Counted from the stretch's first letter, positions 8,313-18,096 are shown. The stretch: DNA of 64,000 bases from Echinicola vietnamensis DSM 17526 (GCF_000325705.1 NC_019904.1:2668001-2732000), one strand, 5' to 3'. Notes: generated from the letters alone by a model not told the origin. Program-made: numbers and translations.

Positions 8313-8789
8313 TTATTTTTTCTCAAGCATAAATACATAGTCCCCGGCCAAGGCGGTTACACGCCCATTCGTAGGAGTGGGAACATTAAATTCTAGTCGG
8401 AGCTTGTTGCCCTGCCCTGAAAAGGCAATTTCCTGTCCTGCTGCCGGTTGTGTTCCGCTTAGAGAAATTTTAGTGAAATTATCCCCTTCAAAAGCCCAGG
8501 TGCCACTTTCATCGAACAACAAGTTGCTGTTGGCTGAGGTATAGGCTTGATTGCCTCCTGAATGGGAAAAGATGATCTCAAAGTCCGCAAAATCACTGGA
8601 TTTGTCTTGGCCCTTGTGGGTGACAAATCCGTCGGTACCCAATACCCATGCTTGGGTTCCATCTGCTGTTAGCTTTTCCAAGGCCACTTGTTCTTTGGAT
8701 TTGGCAGGAGTGGGGTCCTCATCTCCACCACAGGAGAACAACAGCGTGAAAGAAATTAGCGCAAAAATAGTATGGTGTAGTCTTGTCAT
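8313..8789 (-). CDS. lipoprotein, function unknown
   Basis: Started at the ATG at 8789 (MTRLHHTIFALISF), which places a clean lipoprotein signal before LLFSC. An ATG at 8810 would add seven polar residues. The mature 140-residue part is beta-rich with repeated motifs around TWAFEGDNFTKI and FSGQGNKLRLEFNV, resembling the small lipocalin-like lipoproteins common in Bacteroidetes. No named family is certain. It shares an operon with the NTF2-like gene. Confidence 0.6.
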   Translation of the reverse strand: MTRLHHTIFALISFTLLFSCGGDEDPTPAKSKEQVALEKLTADGTQAWVLGTDGFVTHKGQDKSSDFADFEIIFSHSGGNQAYTSANSNLLFDESGTWAFEGDNFTKISLSGTQPAAGQEIAFSGQGNKLRLEFNVPTPTNGRVTALAGDYVFMLEKK

Positions 8790-8847
8790 ATAATGCGGTT
8801 TGGTGAGCAATTCGCGTAATGCTAAATATAATCAGATTTATTAAAAA

Positions 8848-9483
8848 TCAGCGAGCCTTTTTGACCTTATAATCCTCAATGGAAAGATGCTTGGAACAAA
8901 ATTCATATTCTTTGGGATCATTTGATGCCACAAGGATGGTGCGGTCCTGGCCATACGATTGAACAAGTGCCCGATACCAATTGCTTCCCCTTTGGTCGAG
9001 GTTTGAGGTCGGTTCATCCAGCAAGAGTAGAGGCGTCTCGGCAAAGAAACAAAGCCCTAATTTAAGGCGCTGTTTCATTCCTGATGAGAAATAGGAGACT
9101 TGTTTGTCTTTAGCATCTTCCAGGTACATGGCTTTGATCATTTCCACTAAGGGCATCCCTTGATAGGGCTTTTTAAAATTAAAATGGAAGTGCAGCAATT
9201 CGATTAGCGAAAATTCTTCCGGAAGCTCCATGTAGGGAGCGGAGATGGCCAAATGGCGGTAAATCTCATTGTCAGAGATGTGTTGTTGCTGGAGTGTGTA
9301 TTCTGCTTTTCCTTCTGTAAAAGGATTGATTCCGGCAAGGCATTTTAGAAAAGTGGACTTGCCGGAACCATTGCTGCCAGTGATGGCGATTTTGTCGGTT
9401 GGGTTTATATGCAGGTCGAGGTCTCTAAAAATCCAATCATACTGGAACCTCTTTGCCGCATTGCTTAACCTGATATCGAGCAT
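8848..9483 (-). CDS. ABC transporter ATP-binding protein
   Basis: A 211-residue single-domain ABC ATPase. Walker A is GSNGSGKST (about 36-44), the signature is YFSSGMKQR (about 132-140) and Walker B with its glutamate is LLLLDEPTSNLD. The signature is SSGMKQ in place of LSGGQ, a form seen in CcmA/heme-exporter-like and other small Bacteroidetes ATPases. It starts three bases after the lpxA stop and is the last gene of the lipid A operon. A membrane partner is not encoded next to it. Confidence 0.85.
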   Translation of the reverse strand: MLDIRLSNAAKRFQYDWIFRDLDLHINPTDKIAITGSNGSGKSTFLKCLAGINPFTEGKAEYTLQQQHISDNEIYRHLAISAPYMELPEEFSLIELLHFHFNFKKPYQGMPLVEMIKAMYLEDAKDKQVSYFSSGMKQRLKLGLCFFAETPLLLLDEPTSNLDQRGSNWYRALVQSYGQDRTILVASNDPKEYEFCSKHLSIEDYKVKKAR

Positions 9484-9486
9484 TTA

Positions 9487-10266
9487 TCAATTGATATAAC
9501 CTTTCATCACGCCCCTTTCAGAAGACCTGATGAAGTTGACGATTTCGTCCCTTTCCTTAGTGGCAGGGAGGTTTACTTCTATTTCCTCAAGTGCCCGGCT
9601 ATTGTTAAGACTATTCAAGAACAGGTAACGGTACACTTCCTGGATATGACTGATCGATTCGCTGCTGAACCCTCTTCTTCGCAGCCCAAGGGAGTTTACG
9701 CCTGCATAGCTTAGTGGTTCGCGGGCGGCTTTGGTAAATGGAGGGACATCCTTTCGGACCAGCGATCCACCAGAAACCATGGCATGCATACCGATCTTTA
9801 CGAATTGGTGAATGGCACTTGATCCGCCGATGATGGCCCAATCGTCAATGGCTACGTGTCCGGCCACCTGTACGGCATTGGCAATGATGACATTGTCACC
9901 TACGATGCAGTCATGGGCAATGTGCACATAGGCCATGAGCAGGCAGTTACTGCCCACTTTGGTGATTCTTTTGTCAATGGTGCCGCGGCTGATGGTAACG
10001 CACTCCCGGATAGTGGTGTTATTTCCAATTTCTACGGTAGAGGTTTCCCCTTGGAATTTAAGGTCCTGAGGTACACCGGCAATGACCGCACCAGGGAATA
10101 TTTTACAGTTTTCACCAATTTTGGTCCCTGGATAAATGGTGACATTGGAGCCAATCCAGGTTCCTTTTCCAATTTCTACATTTTCATGAATGACCGAAAA
10201 AGGGTCGATGGAAACATCCTCACCGATTTGCGTTTTTTCATGTATTTGTGATAGCTTACTTATCAT
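9487..10266 (-). CDS. lpxA: acyl-ACP--UDP-N-acetylglucosamine O-acyltransferase
   Basis: The first lipid A enzyme, which moves a 3-hydroxyacyl chain from ACP to UDP-GlcNAc. The ATG at 10266 overlaps the lpxC-fabZ stop as ATGA and gives 259 residues, close to the 262 of E. coli LpxA. A longer frame to 10308 would lie inside the upstream gene. The left-handed beta-helix hexapeptides run from residue 10 to about 190 (INPFSVIHENVEIGKG type), with the catalytic histidine in YVHIAHDC. A helical C-terminal domain (LRRRGFSSESI) completes the family plan. Confidence 0.96.
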   Translation of the reverse strand: MISKLSQIHEKTQIGEDVSIDPFSVIHENVEIGKGTWIGSNVTIYPGTKIGENCKIFPGAVIAGVPQDLKFQGETSTVEIGNNTTIRECVTISRGTIDKRITKVGSNCLLMAYVHIAHDCIVGDNVIIANAVQVAGHVAIDDWAIIGGSSAIHQFVKIGMHAMVSGGSLVRKDVPPFTKAAREPLSYAGVNSLGLRRRGFSSESISHIQEVYRYLFLNSLNNSRALEEIEVNLPATKERDEIVNFIRSSERGVMKGYIN

Positions 10267-11657
10267 GCTTCTTTTCTTACTATACTGGCAGTCATAACGG
10301 CTTCGCAAACCAATGTGTTGCCCACATAGGCTTCACCTTTCATTTTGGCAATCCCTCTTCTGATAGGGGACAATAACTCACATTTAAAAACCAACGTGTC
10401 TCCCGGAAGGACCATTTTTCTAAACTTACAGCTTTCGATGCCTAAGAAATAGGTCCAATAGTTTTCAGGGTCATCCACGGTACTGAGTACAAGAATTCCG
10501 CCAGTTTGCGCCATGGCTTCCACTTGTAATACTCCTGGCATTACAGGATTGTTTGGGAAATGCCCCATAAAAAAGGGCTCATTGATCGTGACATTCTTTA
10601 CACCAGCCACTACTGTCTCGTCAAGATAAATGATTTTATCCAATAACTGAAAAGGATAGCGGTGTGGAAGGATGTTTCCGATTTGATTAATGTCCAATAC
10701 GGGCGGTAGTTTTGGATCGTAGTGGGGGATATGACTAGGCCCTACTTTTTCCATGGCTCGCTTGAGCTTTTTGGCGAATGCCACATTGGCGGCATGGCCA
10801 GGTCTGGCCGCTAAAATCTGCCCCTTCAGCGGACGACCAACCAAGGCCAAGTCCCCTACGACGTCCAGTAGTTTATGCCTTGCAGGTTCGTTTTTATAGC
10901 GAAGTTCTACGTTATTGAGTATACCTTCCTTGCGGACTTCCACCTTTGGCTTGTTAAACATTTTAGCCAGCCCGTCCAGCTCCTCATCGGTTACCACACG
11001 GTCCACCACTACGATGGCATTATTGAGGTCTCCTCCTTGGATAAGGTTTTGCTTGTAAAGCATCTCCAATTCGTGCAGAAAGCAGAATGTCCTGCATGAA
11101 GCAATTTCCGATTTGAACTGGCTAATGTCCGTAATAGAGGCATGCTGACTTCCCAAAACGGGAGAATTGTAGTCCACCATAACCGTAACCCTGTAATCAT
11201 CCAACGGCAAAGCAGCCATTTCCACTTCCCTTGCGGAATCCCTGTAGTGGATGCTTTCGGGCACTTCAAAGAACCGACGAAGGGCATTTTGCTCTTTCAA
11301 GCCCGCCTCTTCTAGGATATTGATAAACTGAATGGAGCTGCCGTCCATAATAGGAGGCTCAGGCCCATCCAACTGGATTAGCACATTGTCAATTTCCAAG
11401 CCCACCAATGCTGCCAAGACGTGCTCCACAGTATTGACCCGAGCGCCGCTCTGTTCTATGGTGGTTCCTCTGGATACATCCACTACGTTATCGACATCGG
11501 CATCCACAATTGGAGCGCCTTCCATATCTATACGTTGAAATTTATAGCCATGGTTTGGCGGAGCAGGGAGAAATGTCATGTTGGCATCCACTCCGGTATG
11601 TAGACCTACGCCCGAAATGGTTACCTGTTTTCCAATAGTATGCTGTTTGACTTTCAT
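10263..11657 (-). CDS. lpxC-fabZ: bifunctional LpxC deacetylase / FabZ dehydratase
   Basis: A 464-residue fusion. Residues 1 to about 300 are LpxC, the zinc deacetylase committing UDP-3-acyl-GlcNAc to lipid A: NTVEHVLAAL carries one zinc ligand and ARHKLLDVVGD carries the distal His and Asp ligands. Residues about 315-464 are FabZ, the (3R)-hydroxyacyl-ACP dehydratase, with HRYPFQLLD and the hotdog active-site segment GHFPNNPVMPGVLQVEA (His and Glu). This fusion is characteristic of Bacteroidetes. It joins the deacetylase and the dehydratase that compete for the same hydroxyacyl-ACP pool. Confidence 0.97.
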   Translation of the reverse strand: MKVKQHTIGKQVTISGVGLHTGVDANMTFLPAPPNHGYKFQRIDMEGAPIVDADVDNVVDVSRGTTIEQSGARVNTVEHVLAALVGLEIDNVLIQLDGPEPPIMDGSSIQFINILEEAGLKEQNALRRFFEVPESIHYRDSAREVEMAALPLDDYRVTVMVDYNSPVLGSQHASITDISQFKSEIASCRTFCFLHELEMLYKQNLIQGGDLNNAIVVVDRVVTDEELDGLAKMFNKPKVEVRKEGILNNVELRYKNEPARHKLLDVVGDLALVGRPLKGQILAARPGHAANVAFAKKLKRAMEKVGPSHIPHYDPKLPPVLDINQIGNILPHRYPFQLLDKIIYLDETVVAGVKNVTINEPFFMGHFPNNPVMPGVLQVEAMAQTGGILVLSTVDDPENYWTYFLGIESCKFRKMVLPGDTLVFKCELLSPIRRGIAKMKGEAYVGNTLVCEAVMTASIVRKEA

Positions 11658-11696
11658 TAAAGATGATTTTTGGGCATCATAGATTTTGCCACAAAT

Positions 11697-12719
11697 TTAT
11701 TGTTTTTTTTCCAGTTCTTTTACTCTGTCTTGCAGAGATGGGAGTTTTTTGAAAATAGAATAGGACTTGAGGAACTCCTTCATTTCGTAGCCCATGTATC
11801 CAAAAATGGTTTTTCCGGATTCCAAAATTGATTTGGAAACACCTGTTTTAGCCCCAATGGTCGTGTTATCGGCAATTTTTAAATGCCCTACGATACCTAC
11901 TTGACCGGCAATCACACAGTTTTTGCCAATTTCAGTAGAGCCGGAAATACCCGCTTGGGCAGCGATGACGGTATGTTCTCCAATGATGACATTGTGGGCG
12001 ATCTGGACCAGGTTGTCTATTTTAACGCCCTTTTTGATGAGGGTGGATCCCATGGTGGCACAGTCAATGGTGCTGCCAGAACCTACGCTGACATGGTCTT
12101 CGAGGATGACATTACCAAGTTGGGGGATGTTTTTATAACTTTTGTCTTCCTGCGGGGCAAAACCAAATCCATCTGCACCGATGACCACATTGGGGTGGAT
12201 TTCACAGTCATTGCCAATGATCGTGTCACTGTAAATCCTCGCTCCAGGATGAATGATCGTACGGTCGCCAATTTTGACATTATCTCCGATGTAAGCCTGG
12301 GCATGAATGCTGACTTGCTGTCCGATGCTGCAGTTCTTGCCAATATAACTAAACGCTCCCCTGTAACCACCATCTTGCATTTTGCTGGTTTTATCCATAA
12401 AGGACGGTTCCTCTACACCTGTTTTGGTATGCTTGGTGAGCTGAGCATATGCTTCCAGCAATTGGGTGAAACCTGAATAAGGATCCTTTACCCTGATAAG
12501 TGTGGTTTGGAGTGGTTTGGAAGGGGAAAAATCCTCGGATACAATGACGGCAGAGGATGCCGTACCATAGATATGAGGTTCGTATTTCATGTTGGACAAG
12601 AAACTGATTCCTCCTTTTTTACCTTCTTGGATTTTATCTATCCGTTCGACTTTTTGGGAACCGTCACCTTCTACTGTACCGTTTATAAGCGCTGCAACCT
12701 GACTGACAGTGAATTCCAT
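11697..12719 (-). CDS. lpxD: UDP-3-O-acylglucosamine N-acyltransferase
   Basis: 340 residues, the normal LpxD length. An N-terminal uridine-binding domain (1 to about 100) precedes a long hexapeptide beta-helix (about 105-310) with the catalytic histidine region VQIAHNVIIGEH. The C-terminal helix (SLQDRVKELEKKQ) is typical. It adds the second hydroxyacyl chain in lipid A synthesis. It lies 15 bases after the HD gene and 39 bases before lpxC-fabZ in one operon. Confidence 0.96.
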   Translation of the reverse strand: MEFTVSQVAALINGTVEGDGSQKVERIDKIQEGKKGGISFLSNMKYEPHIYGTASSAVIVSEDFSPSKPLQTTLIRVKDPYSGFTQLLEAYAQLTKHTKTGVEEPSFMDKTSKMQDGGYRGAFSYIGKNCSIGQQVSIHAQAYIGDNVKIGDRTIIHPGARIYSDTIIGNDCEIHPNVVIGADGFGFAPQEDKSYKNIPQLGNVILEDHVSVGSGSTIDCATMGSTLIKKGVKIDNLVQIAHNVIIGEHTVIAAQAGISGSTEIGKNCVIAGQVGIVGHLKIADNTTIGAKTGVSKSILESGKTIFGYMGYEMKEFLKSYSIFKKLPSLQDRVKELEKKQ

Positions 12720-12734
12720 GAGTTTAAAATTATA

Positions 12735-13964
12735 TTACCGCAAAGTTAAATTTTTAGCGCGACAAGCATAGTACTTTTTTACAATTTTGCTCATCGCTTT
12801 GATGTTTGGGAGGTCTGCTGCCTGGGCCACGTCGATTACTTCTCCTTTTTTGGTGAGGATCATGACTTTCTCTTTGGCCACGTAAGCATTATTGGAGATA
12901 AACCCAGATGAAACAAAATAAGGAAGGGCTTCATCAGGCAGGTTAAGTCCCTTGGCGACCTCTTTGTTCATAAGTTCAAGTTGCGTTTCCTCGAAAGGTA
13001 AATTGCTCAGCTTGATCTTAAAAAGGTTCCTGGTCAAAAACATTTCAGATATACTTCTGAGAACAAAGTCGTCATGGTTTTTCCAATACTTTATGGCTCC
13101 CCAGATATCAAAGTCGTCCAAGTCCGCAAACGTCTCCAGTAGCGCAGGGGACTGTTGGAAATCCCTTAGGGTATAATTGTTCTGCAACAAATGCCTGAAA
13201 GCATGCGACCCTTCCACATCGACCCCTGATTGTTGGAGGTCTTTGGCCCTGGTGATAAGGTTTATGAGCATTTTTTCAGCACTAACAGTTGTTTTGTGCA
13301 GGTATACCTGCCAGTACATCAAACGCCTAGCACTGAGGAAGTTTTCTATGCTGTATAAACCTTTCTCTTCTACTACGATCTGATCATCCTTAATGTTCAT
13401 CATTTTGATGATCCTGTCTGCACCGATGGTCCCTTCGGATACCCCCGTGAAAAAACAATCCCGCTGGAGGTAGTCCAAGCGGTCAATGTCCAATTGGCTG
13501 GAAACCAGTTGATGGAAGAATTTTCGCTCATATTTATTCTTAAAAATTCTTAAAGCCAGATCCAATTGGCCGTTTAATTGGTTGTTTAAAGACTCCATAA
13601 GGAGCAGCGAAAGTGACTCATGGGGAATTCCCTTCAGCAGGGTGTATTCCAGCGCATGTGAAAAAGGCCCATGGCCTATATCATGGAGCAAAATGGCAAT
13701 CAGTGAAGCCTCGTATTCATGGTCACTAATTTCATGACCTTTGTTTCGGAGGTTGTCCAAGGTGATGCTCATAAGGTGCATCGCGCCAATGGCATGGTGA
13801 AATCGGGTGTGCAAAGCTCCAGGGTAGACCAAATCGGTCAAACCAAGTTGTTTGATCCTCCGTAACCTTTGAAAAAAAGGATGGTCGATGATGGTGAAAA
13901 TCAACTCACTGGGAATAGTGATGAAACCGTAAACTGGATCGTTAAGTATTTTATGGCTTTTCAA
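12735..13964 (-). CDS. HD-domain phosphohydrolase
   Basis: An HD-superfamily protein of about 409 residues. HTRFHHAIG and LLHDIGHGPFSHALE supply the metal-binding His and HD residues, as in dGTPase/SAMHD-like phosphohydrolases. The start is inferred as the TTG at 13964: the conserved beginning of this family (KILNDPVYGFI) follows directly, whereas a longer frame to 14036 would run into porX on the other strand. It is the first gene of the lipid A operon. The physiological substrate is not known from sequence. Confidence 0.85.
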   Translation of the reverse strand: MKSHKILNDPVYGFITIPSELIFTIIDHPFFQRLRRIKQLGLTDLVYPGALHTRFHHAIGAMHLMSITLDNLRNKGHEISDHEYEASLIAILLHDIGHGPFSHALEYTLLKGIPHESLSLLLMESLNNQLNGQLDLALRIFKNKYERKFFHQLVSSQLDIDRLDYLQRDCFFTGVSEGTIGADRIIKMMNIKDDQIVVEEKGLYSIENFLSARRLMYWQVYLHKTTVSAEKMLINLITRAKDLQQSGVDVEGSHAFRHLLQNNYTLRDFQQSPALLETFADLDDFDIWGAIKYWKNHDDFVLRSISEMFLTRNLFKIKLSNLPFEETQLELMNKEVAKGLNLPDEALPYFVSSGFISNNAYVAKEKVMILTKKGEVIDVAQAADLPNIKAMSKIVKKYYACRAKNLTLR

Positions 13965-14030
13965 TTGCCTAAGAATTAGTTGATAGAATTCAAAAGTAAT
14001 TATAAATTTAAAAGATTTAAACCTGATAAG

Positions 14031-15593
14031 ATGCAAAAATTTAAAATACTCTGGGCAGATGATGAGATTGACCTATTGAAACCTCACATCATGTTTTTAG
14101 AGCAAAAAGGATATGAAATTACCACTGTAAACAGTGGTGTGGACGCCATTGATAGGGTGGAAAGTACCAACTTCGATGTGATTTTTTTGGATGAAATGAT
14201 GCCCGGAATGACGGGGTTGGAGACCTTGCAGCAGGTGAAAATCCTTAAGCCGCAGACGCCTGTGGTCATGATAACCAAAAGTGAGGAAGAACACATCATG
14301 GATGATGCCATTGGTGGTAAAATTGCAGATTACCTCATCAAGCCCATCAATCCAAACCAGATTTTGCTTTCTGTAAAGAAAATATTGCAAAATAAACAGC
14401 TCATCAGCGAAAAGACCAATCTTTCGTACCAGCAAGATTTTTCTAAGATCAGCATGGCTTATAATGATGCGATCGACCATAATGAATGGGCGGACATCTA
14501 CAAAAGGCTGACTTATTGGGAGCTTGAAATTGACAAGACCGAAAACAAGAGCATGCAAGAGGTCCTGGACACCCAAAAGGCAGAGGCTAACGCCAACTTC
14601 GCGCGGTTTATAAAGGATAATTACCTGGACTGGTTAAATGATGGGGATGCCGATAAGCCGATTTTGTCACACCGAGTGATGAAGGAGAAGGTCTTTCCCG
14701 AGTTAAAGGCATCTGAAAAGCCGTTGTTTTTTGTCGTGATCGACAACTTGCGGTTGGATCAATGGGAGATCATTGAGCCGGCGTTGAGTGATTATTTTAA
14801 TGTCAAGTCAGAAGACACCTATTACAGTATACTTCCCACCACTACTGCTTACGCCAGAAATGCCCTGTTTAGTGGCATGATGCCTTTGGACATGGCCCGT
14901 TTTCATCCAGATTTGTGGGAAAATGAAGATACGGATGAAAGTAAGAATAGCCATGAGGCAGATTTTTTGGCCATTAACCTTAAGAAAAACCGTTTACAGA
15001 GTAAGTTTAGTTACCATAAAATCCTTCAGGCCAATCAAGGGAAATCTGTTTTGGAGCAATTTCCTAACCTGATGAACAATGACCTTAATGTGCTGGTGTA
15101 TAATTTTGTGGACATGATGTCACACGCCCGTACAGACATGAAGATGATCCGTGAATTGGCCCCTGATGAATCCGCCTACCGATCGATCACGGAAAGTTGG
15201 TTTTTGCACAGTTCGTTGTTTGAACTGTTTAAGAAAGTGAGTGAAGCGGGGTGTGAGGTCATCGTGACGACAGATCACGGCACCAAAAAGGTAAACCGCC
15301 CCTATAAAATCATTGGAGATCGAAAAGTTACCACGAATTTAAGGTATAAGCAGGGCAAAAACCTTAATTTTGAATCCGGAAAAGTATTTGAGATCGGAAA
15401 ACCTGAGGATATCAAGCTTCCGAGATTTAATGTTTCCACCAGTTATGTTTTTGCAGTAGAAGATTATTTCTTTGCATATCCGAACAATTACAACTATTAT
15501 GTAAATTACTACAGGGATACTTTCCAGCACGGAGGGGTTTCTTTGGAAGAAATGATTGTTCCGATCATGCATTTATCACCTAAACTAAAGTAG
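14031..15593 (+). CDS. porX: PorX-type response regulator with PglZ domain
   Basis: A 520-residue protein from the ATG at 14031 (MQKFKILWADDE). A receiver domain (1-120) has acidic residues D10/D11, phosphoacceptor D54 (FLDEMMPG) and the conserved Lys in YLIKP. It is followed by a helical linker and a PglZ/alkaline-phosphatase-like domain (about 205-520) with VVIDNLRLDQW and TTDHGTKK, where metal ligands lie. PorX is a regulator of the type IX secretion system in Porphyromonas, and Cytophagales use the same architecture. It is divergent from the lipid A operon and followed by tsaE ten bases later. Confidence 0.92.
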   Translation: MQKFKILWADDEIDLLKPHIMFLEQKGYEITTVNSGVDAIDRVESTNFDVIFLDEMMPGMTGLETLQQVKILKPQTPVVMITKSEEEHIMDDAIGGKIADYLIKPINPNQILLSVKKILQNKQLISEKTNLSYQQDFSKISMAYNDAIDHNEWADIYKRLTYWELEIDKTENKSMQEVLDTQKAEANANFARFIKDNYLDWLNDGDADKPILSHRVMKEKVFPELKASEKPLFFVVIDNLRLDQWEIIEPALSDYFNVKSEDTYYSILPTTTAYARNALFSGMMPLDMARFHPDLWENEDTDESKNSHEADFLAINLKKNRLQSKFSYHKILQANQGKSVLEQFPNLMNNDLNVLVYNFVDMMSHARTDMKMIRELAPDESAYRSITESWFLHSSLFELFKKVSEAGCEVIVTTDHGTKKVNRPYKIIGDRKVTTNLRYKQGKNLNFESGKVFEIGKPEDIKLPRFNVSTSYVFAVEDYFFAYPNNYNYYVNYYRDTFQHGGVSLEEMIVPIMHLSPKLK

Positions 15594-15603
15594 AAAAAGA
15601 AGG

Positions 15604-16026
15604 TTGAAAACAATCAAGTGTGGAACTATAGCAACATTGCCAGAAGTGGCAAAGGAGATCATCTCGTACTGTAGGGACTTGCCGGTGTGGGTCTTTCAAG
15701 GAGAAATGGGAGCTGGCAAGACCACATTGATAAAGGCCGTCGCAAAGGAATTTGGTGTGGGAGATGTGGTGAGCAGCCCTTCATTTTCTATCGTCAATGA
15801 ATATCTAAATGATCAAGGGGAAACCTTCTACCATTTTGATTTCTATCGAATAAAGGAGCAAGACGAGGCGTTGGAGATTGGGGTGGATGAATATATTTAC
15901 AGTGGAAGTTATTGCTGGCTTGAATGGGCAGAAAATATCCAGGACTATTTGCCCGAGGAATTTTACCTGATCAGGATAGCCGTCGACGATATAGGAGGTA
16001 GGGAGATGAGCATAAAAAAGTTTTAA
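15604..16026 (+). CDS. tsaE: tRNA threonylcarbamoyladenosine biosynthesis ATPase TsaE
   Basis: A 140-residue P-loop protein. Walker A is GEMGAGKTT (about 37-45), SSPSFSIVNEY is the conserved TsaE segment, and CWLEWAENI is the conserved C-terminal motif. It works with TsaB and TsaD to form t6A37 in tRNA. The start is a TTG at 15604; no ATG fits before the conserved N-terminus. It sits between porX and ald, with gaps of 10 and 1 bases. Confidence 0.93.
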   Translation: MKTIKCGTIATLPEVAKEIISYCRDLPVWVFQGEMGAGKTTLIKAVAKEFGVGDVVSSPSFSIVNEYLNDQGETFYHFDFYRIKEQDEALEIGVDEYIYSGSYCWLEWAENIQDYLPEEFYLIRIAVDDIGGREMSIKKF

Positions 16027-16027
16027 G

Positions 16028-17245
16028 ATGGGGGCTAAAATGGCTGAGATAAGTAAAGAGGCAGGAATCTATCCGCAGGAATCCTTGGCAAAAACCGGAA
16101 CTTCTGACCATTCGATTTTGATAGGAGTTCCCAAAGAAGCGGAGCTGCAAGAAAAAAGAGTGGTGCTGACACCAGAAGCTGTTGCGTTATTGGTCAATAA
16201 TAACCAGCGGGTGATGGTGGAGTCCGGTGCGGGGAAGCCTTCCAAGTTTTCAGATAAGGCCTATTCAGATGCAGGTGCAAAGGTAGTTTATTCTTCCAAG
16301 GAGGCATTTGAAGCGGAGGTGGTGCTGAAAGTAGAGCCGCCTACTGAAGAGGAGATTGGTTTTATGAAGCCGGGAAGCTGCCTCATTTCTGCCCTTCAGC
16401 TGGGAAAGCAAAGTGCTGATTATATCCATGCCCTCAACAGAAAAAAGATCACTGCAGTCTCTTTTGAGCACCTTGAAGATAAAGTAGGCGGAATGCCCGT
16501 GGTACGTGCGATGAGTGAAATAGCCGGTAGTTCGGTGATGCTGATAGCAGCAGAGTACCTCAGCAGCGCCAAAAAAGGCGGTAAAGGATTGATTTTAGGA
16601 GGGATTACCGGAGTACCACCTACCAACGTGGTCATCATAGGTGCGGGCACGGTCGCCGAGTATGCGGCGAGGACGGGGCTAGGCCTTGGAGCCAGCATTA
16701 AGATTTTTGATAATCACCTTTATAAGCTCAGGAGGATAAAACAGTTGCTGGGACAACAGGTCTATACGTCTACCATCGACAATTATACCTTAGGTGAGGC
16801 GCTAAAAAAAGCCGATGTGGTGATAGGGGCACTTAGGGGTGAAAAGGGGCGTGCCAAGGTAGTGGTCTCAGAGGAAATGGTAGCCGAAATGATGCCCGGA
16901 AGCGTGGTGATCGATGTAAGCATAGACCAAGGAGGCTGTATCGAAACGTCCCGCATGACGACTCACAACGAGCCAGTTTACAGCATGTACGATATTATTC
17001 ACTACTGTGTGCCCAACATCGCTTCGAGGGTTTCGGGTACGGCTTCGATGTCACTAAGTAATATATTTACTCCTATTTTACTGCAAATGGCTGACCTTGG
17101 AGGTGCAGAGGAGATGATATTTAATTACAAATGGTTTATGAAAGGGGTTTACACCTACCGGGGAAGTCTTACCAATGCCCATCTGGCCAGAAAATTTCAA
17201 ATGACCCATAAGGAACTCCAATTACTACTGGCAGCCAGGTACTAG
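16028..17245 (+). CDS. ald: alanine dehydrogenase
   Basis: A 405-residue member of the alanine dehydrogenase/PNT family. An N-terminal catalytic domain (IGVPKEAELQEKRVVLTP) is followed by an NAD-binding Rossmann domain (VVIIGAGTVAEYAART) and a return to the catalytic domain (IDVSIDQGG, VPNIASRVSGTAS). It interconverts alanine with pyruvate and ammonia. It carries about 30 extra N-terminal residues compared with the B. subtilis enzyme. Cytophagales homologues often show this, and an internal ATG (MAEIS, 16040) is an alternative start. Last gene of the porX-tsaE-ald run. Confidence 0.93.
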   Translation: MGAKMAEISKEAGIYPQESLAKTGTSDHSILIGVPKEAELQEKRVVLTPEAVALLVNNNQRVMVESGAGKPSKFSDKAYSDAGAKVVYSSKEAFEAEVVLKVEPPTEEEIGFMKPGSCLISALQLGKQSADYIHALNRKKITAVSFEHLEDKVGGMPVVRAMSEIAGSSVMLIAAEYLSSAKKGGKGLILGGITGVPPTNVVIIGAGTVAEYAARTGLGLGASIKIFDNHLYKLRRIKQLLGQQVYTSTIDNYTLGEALKKADVVIGALRGEKGRAKVVVSEEMVAEMMPGSVVIDVSIDQGGCIETSRMTTHNEPVYSMYDIIHYCVPNIASRVSGTASMSLSNIFTPILLQMADLGGAEEMIFNYKWFMKGVYTYRGSLTNAHLARKFQMTHKELQLLLAARY

Positions 17246-17375
17246 GTTATGTGACCTTTTTAACAATTAGGCAATGGCATCGAATAGATGGCTGAGATTT
17301 TGCTATGGATCAATTTAATTTAAAGAAAGTCCTACAAAGATTTATGGGTGATTATTATCAATAGGGATCTCTTTT

Positions 17376-17849
17376 TTAGGATAAAAGTTTCTGCCTTAAT
17401 AAAAATTCAAGTTGCTCATTGGCTTTAAGAAGATCTTCTGTCAATTTCTTGTTTTCTTTTCTCAATGAATAAACTTCGTAGGCATTTTTAATGACTGTTT
17501 TTATGTATTCCTCTTCCCAAGGCTTGGTCAGATAGTGATATACTTGGCCCTTGTTGATCGCATCAATGACAGCTTGAATATCTGTATAGCCAGTTAAAAG
17601 AATACGGATCGGTTCAGCATGTTTGTCAATGATGGATTCAAGAAATTCCACACCAGTTTCTTCTGGCATGCGTTGGTCAGTGATGATGATGTCAATGTCA
17701 TTATCGGCCAATACTTCCCTGCCTTTGGCAGCAGATTCAGCCAAATGAATCTTAAACTCTCTCCGGAAGGTAGCTTTAAAGGCCTGGAGATTGTTCACTT
17801 CATCATCCACATACAGGATTCGGATCTTATCTTTAGCTTCTTCACTCAT
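17376..17849 (-). CDS. stand-alone receiver-domain response regulator
   Basis: A 157-residue protein: a receiver domain with ILYVDDE, phosphoacceptor D58 (IITDQRMP) and a conserved Lys in YLTKPWEE, then a short coiled coil (ENKKLTEDLLKANEQLEFLL). There is no DNA-binding or enzyme domain. The receiver is very similar to that of the hybrid kinase at 22017-23099: both share NNL..FKA..RR.FKI, DQRMP..TGVEF, EPIRILLTGY and IDAINKG. It is divergent from the ThiF-like gene across a 247-bp intergenic region. It is probably a signalling partner of the cluster. Confidence 0.85.
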   Translation of the reverse strand: MSEEAKDKIRILYVDDEVNNLQAFKATFRREFKIHLAESAAKGREVLADNDIDIIITDQRMPEETGVEFLESIIDKHAEPIRILLTGYTDIQAVIDAINKGQVYHYLTKPWEEEYIKTVIKNAYEVYSLRKENKKLTEDLLKANEQLEFLLRQKLLS

Positions 17850-18096
17850 TGGGTATTCGGTTTAGGGCAATACTCTGGTAGAAATATGAGTGGTTTATGG
17901 TGATTGAGTCTTTCAATATTTTATTGAATTATAATACAAATATAGACGTAATTTACTTATTCAAACTCTTTTTTAACAATTCTGTTTAGATCAATTGCGG
18001 AGAGGTTCTGCAAAAAATGCAATTTTTTATTTATTTCTGCGATCAATAATATAACTTTACTTGCTTTAATTACCTAATGAACCACCAATAAAATAA

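Noticed and set aside
10267..10308. Longer start for lpxA
   Set aside because: It would overlap lpxC-fabZ by 46 bases and does not match the LpxA N-terminus.
13965..14036. Longer start for the HD protein
   Set aside because: It would overlap the porX start and has no family sequence before KILNDPVYGF.
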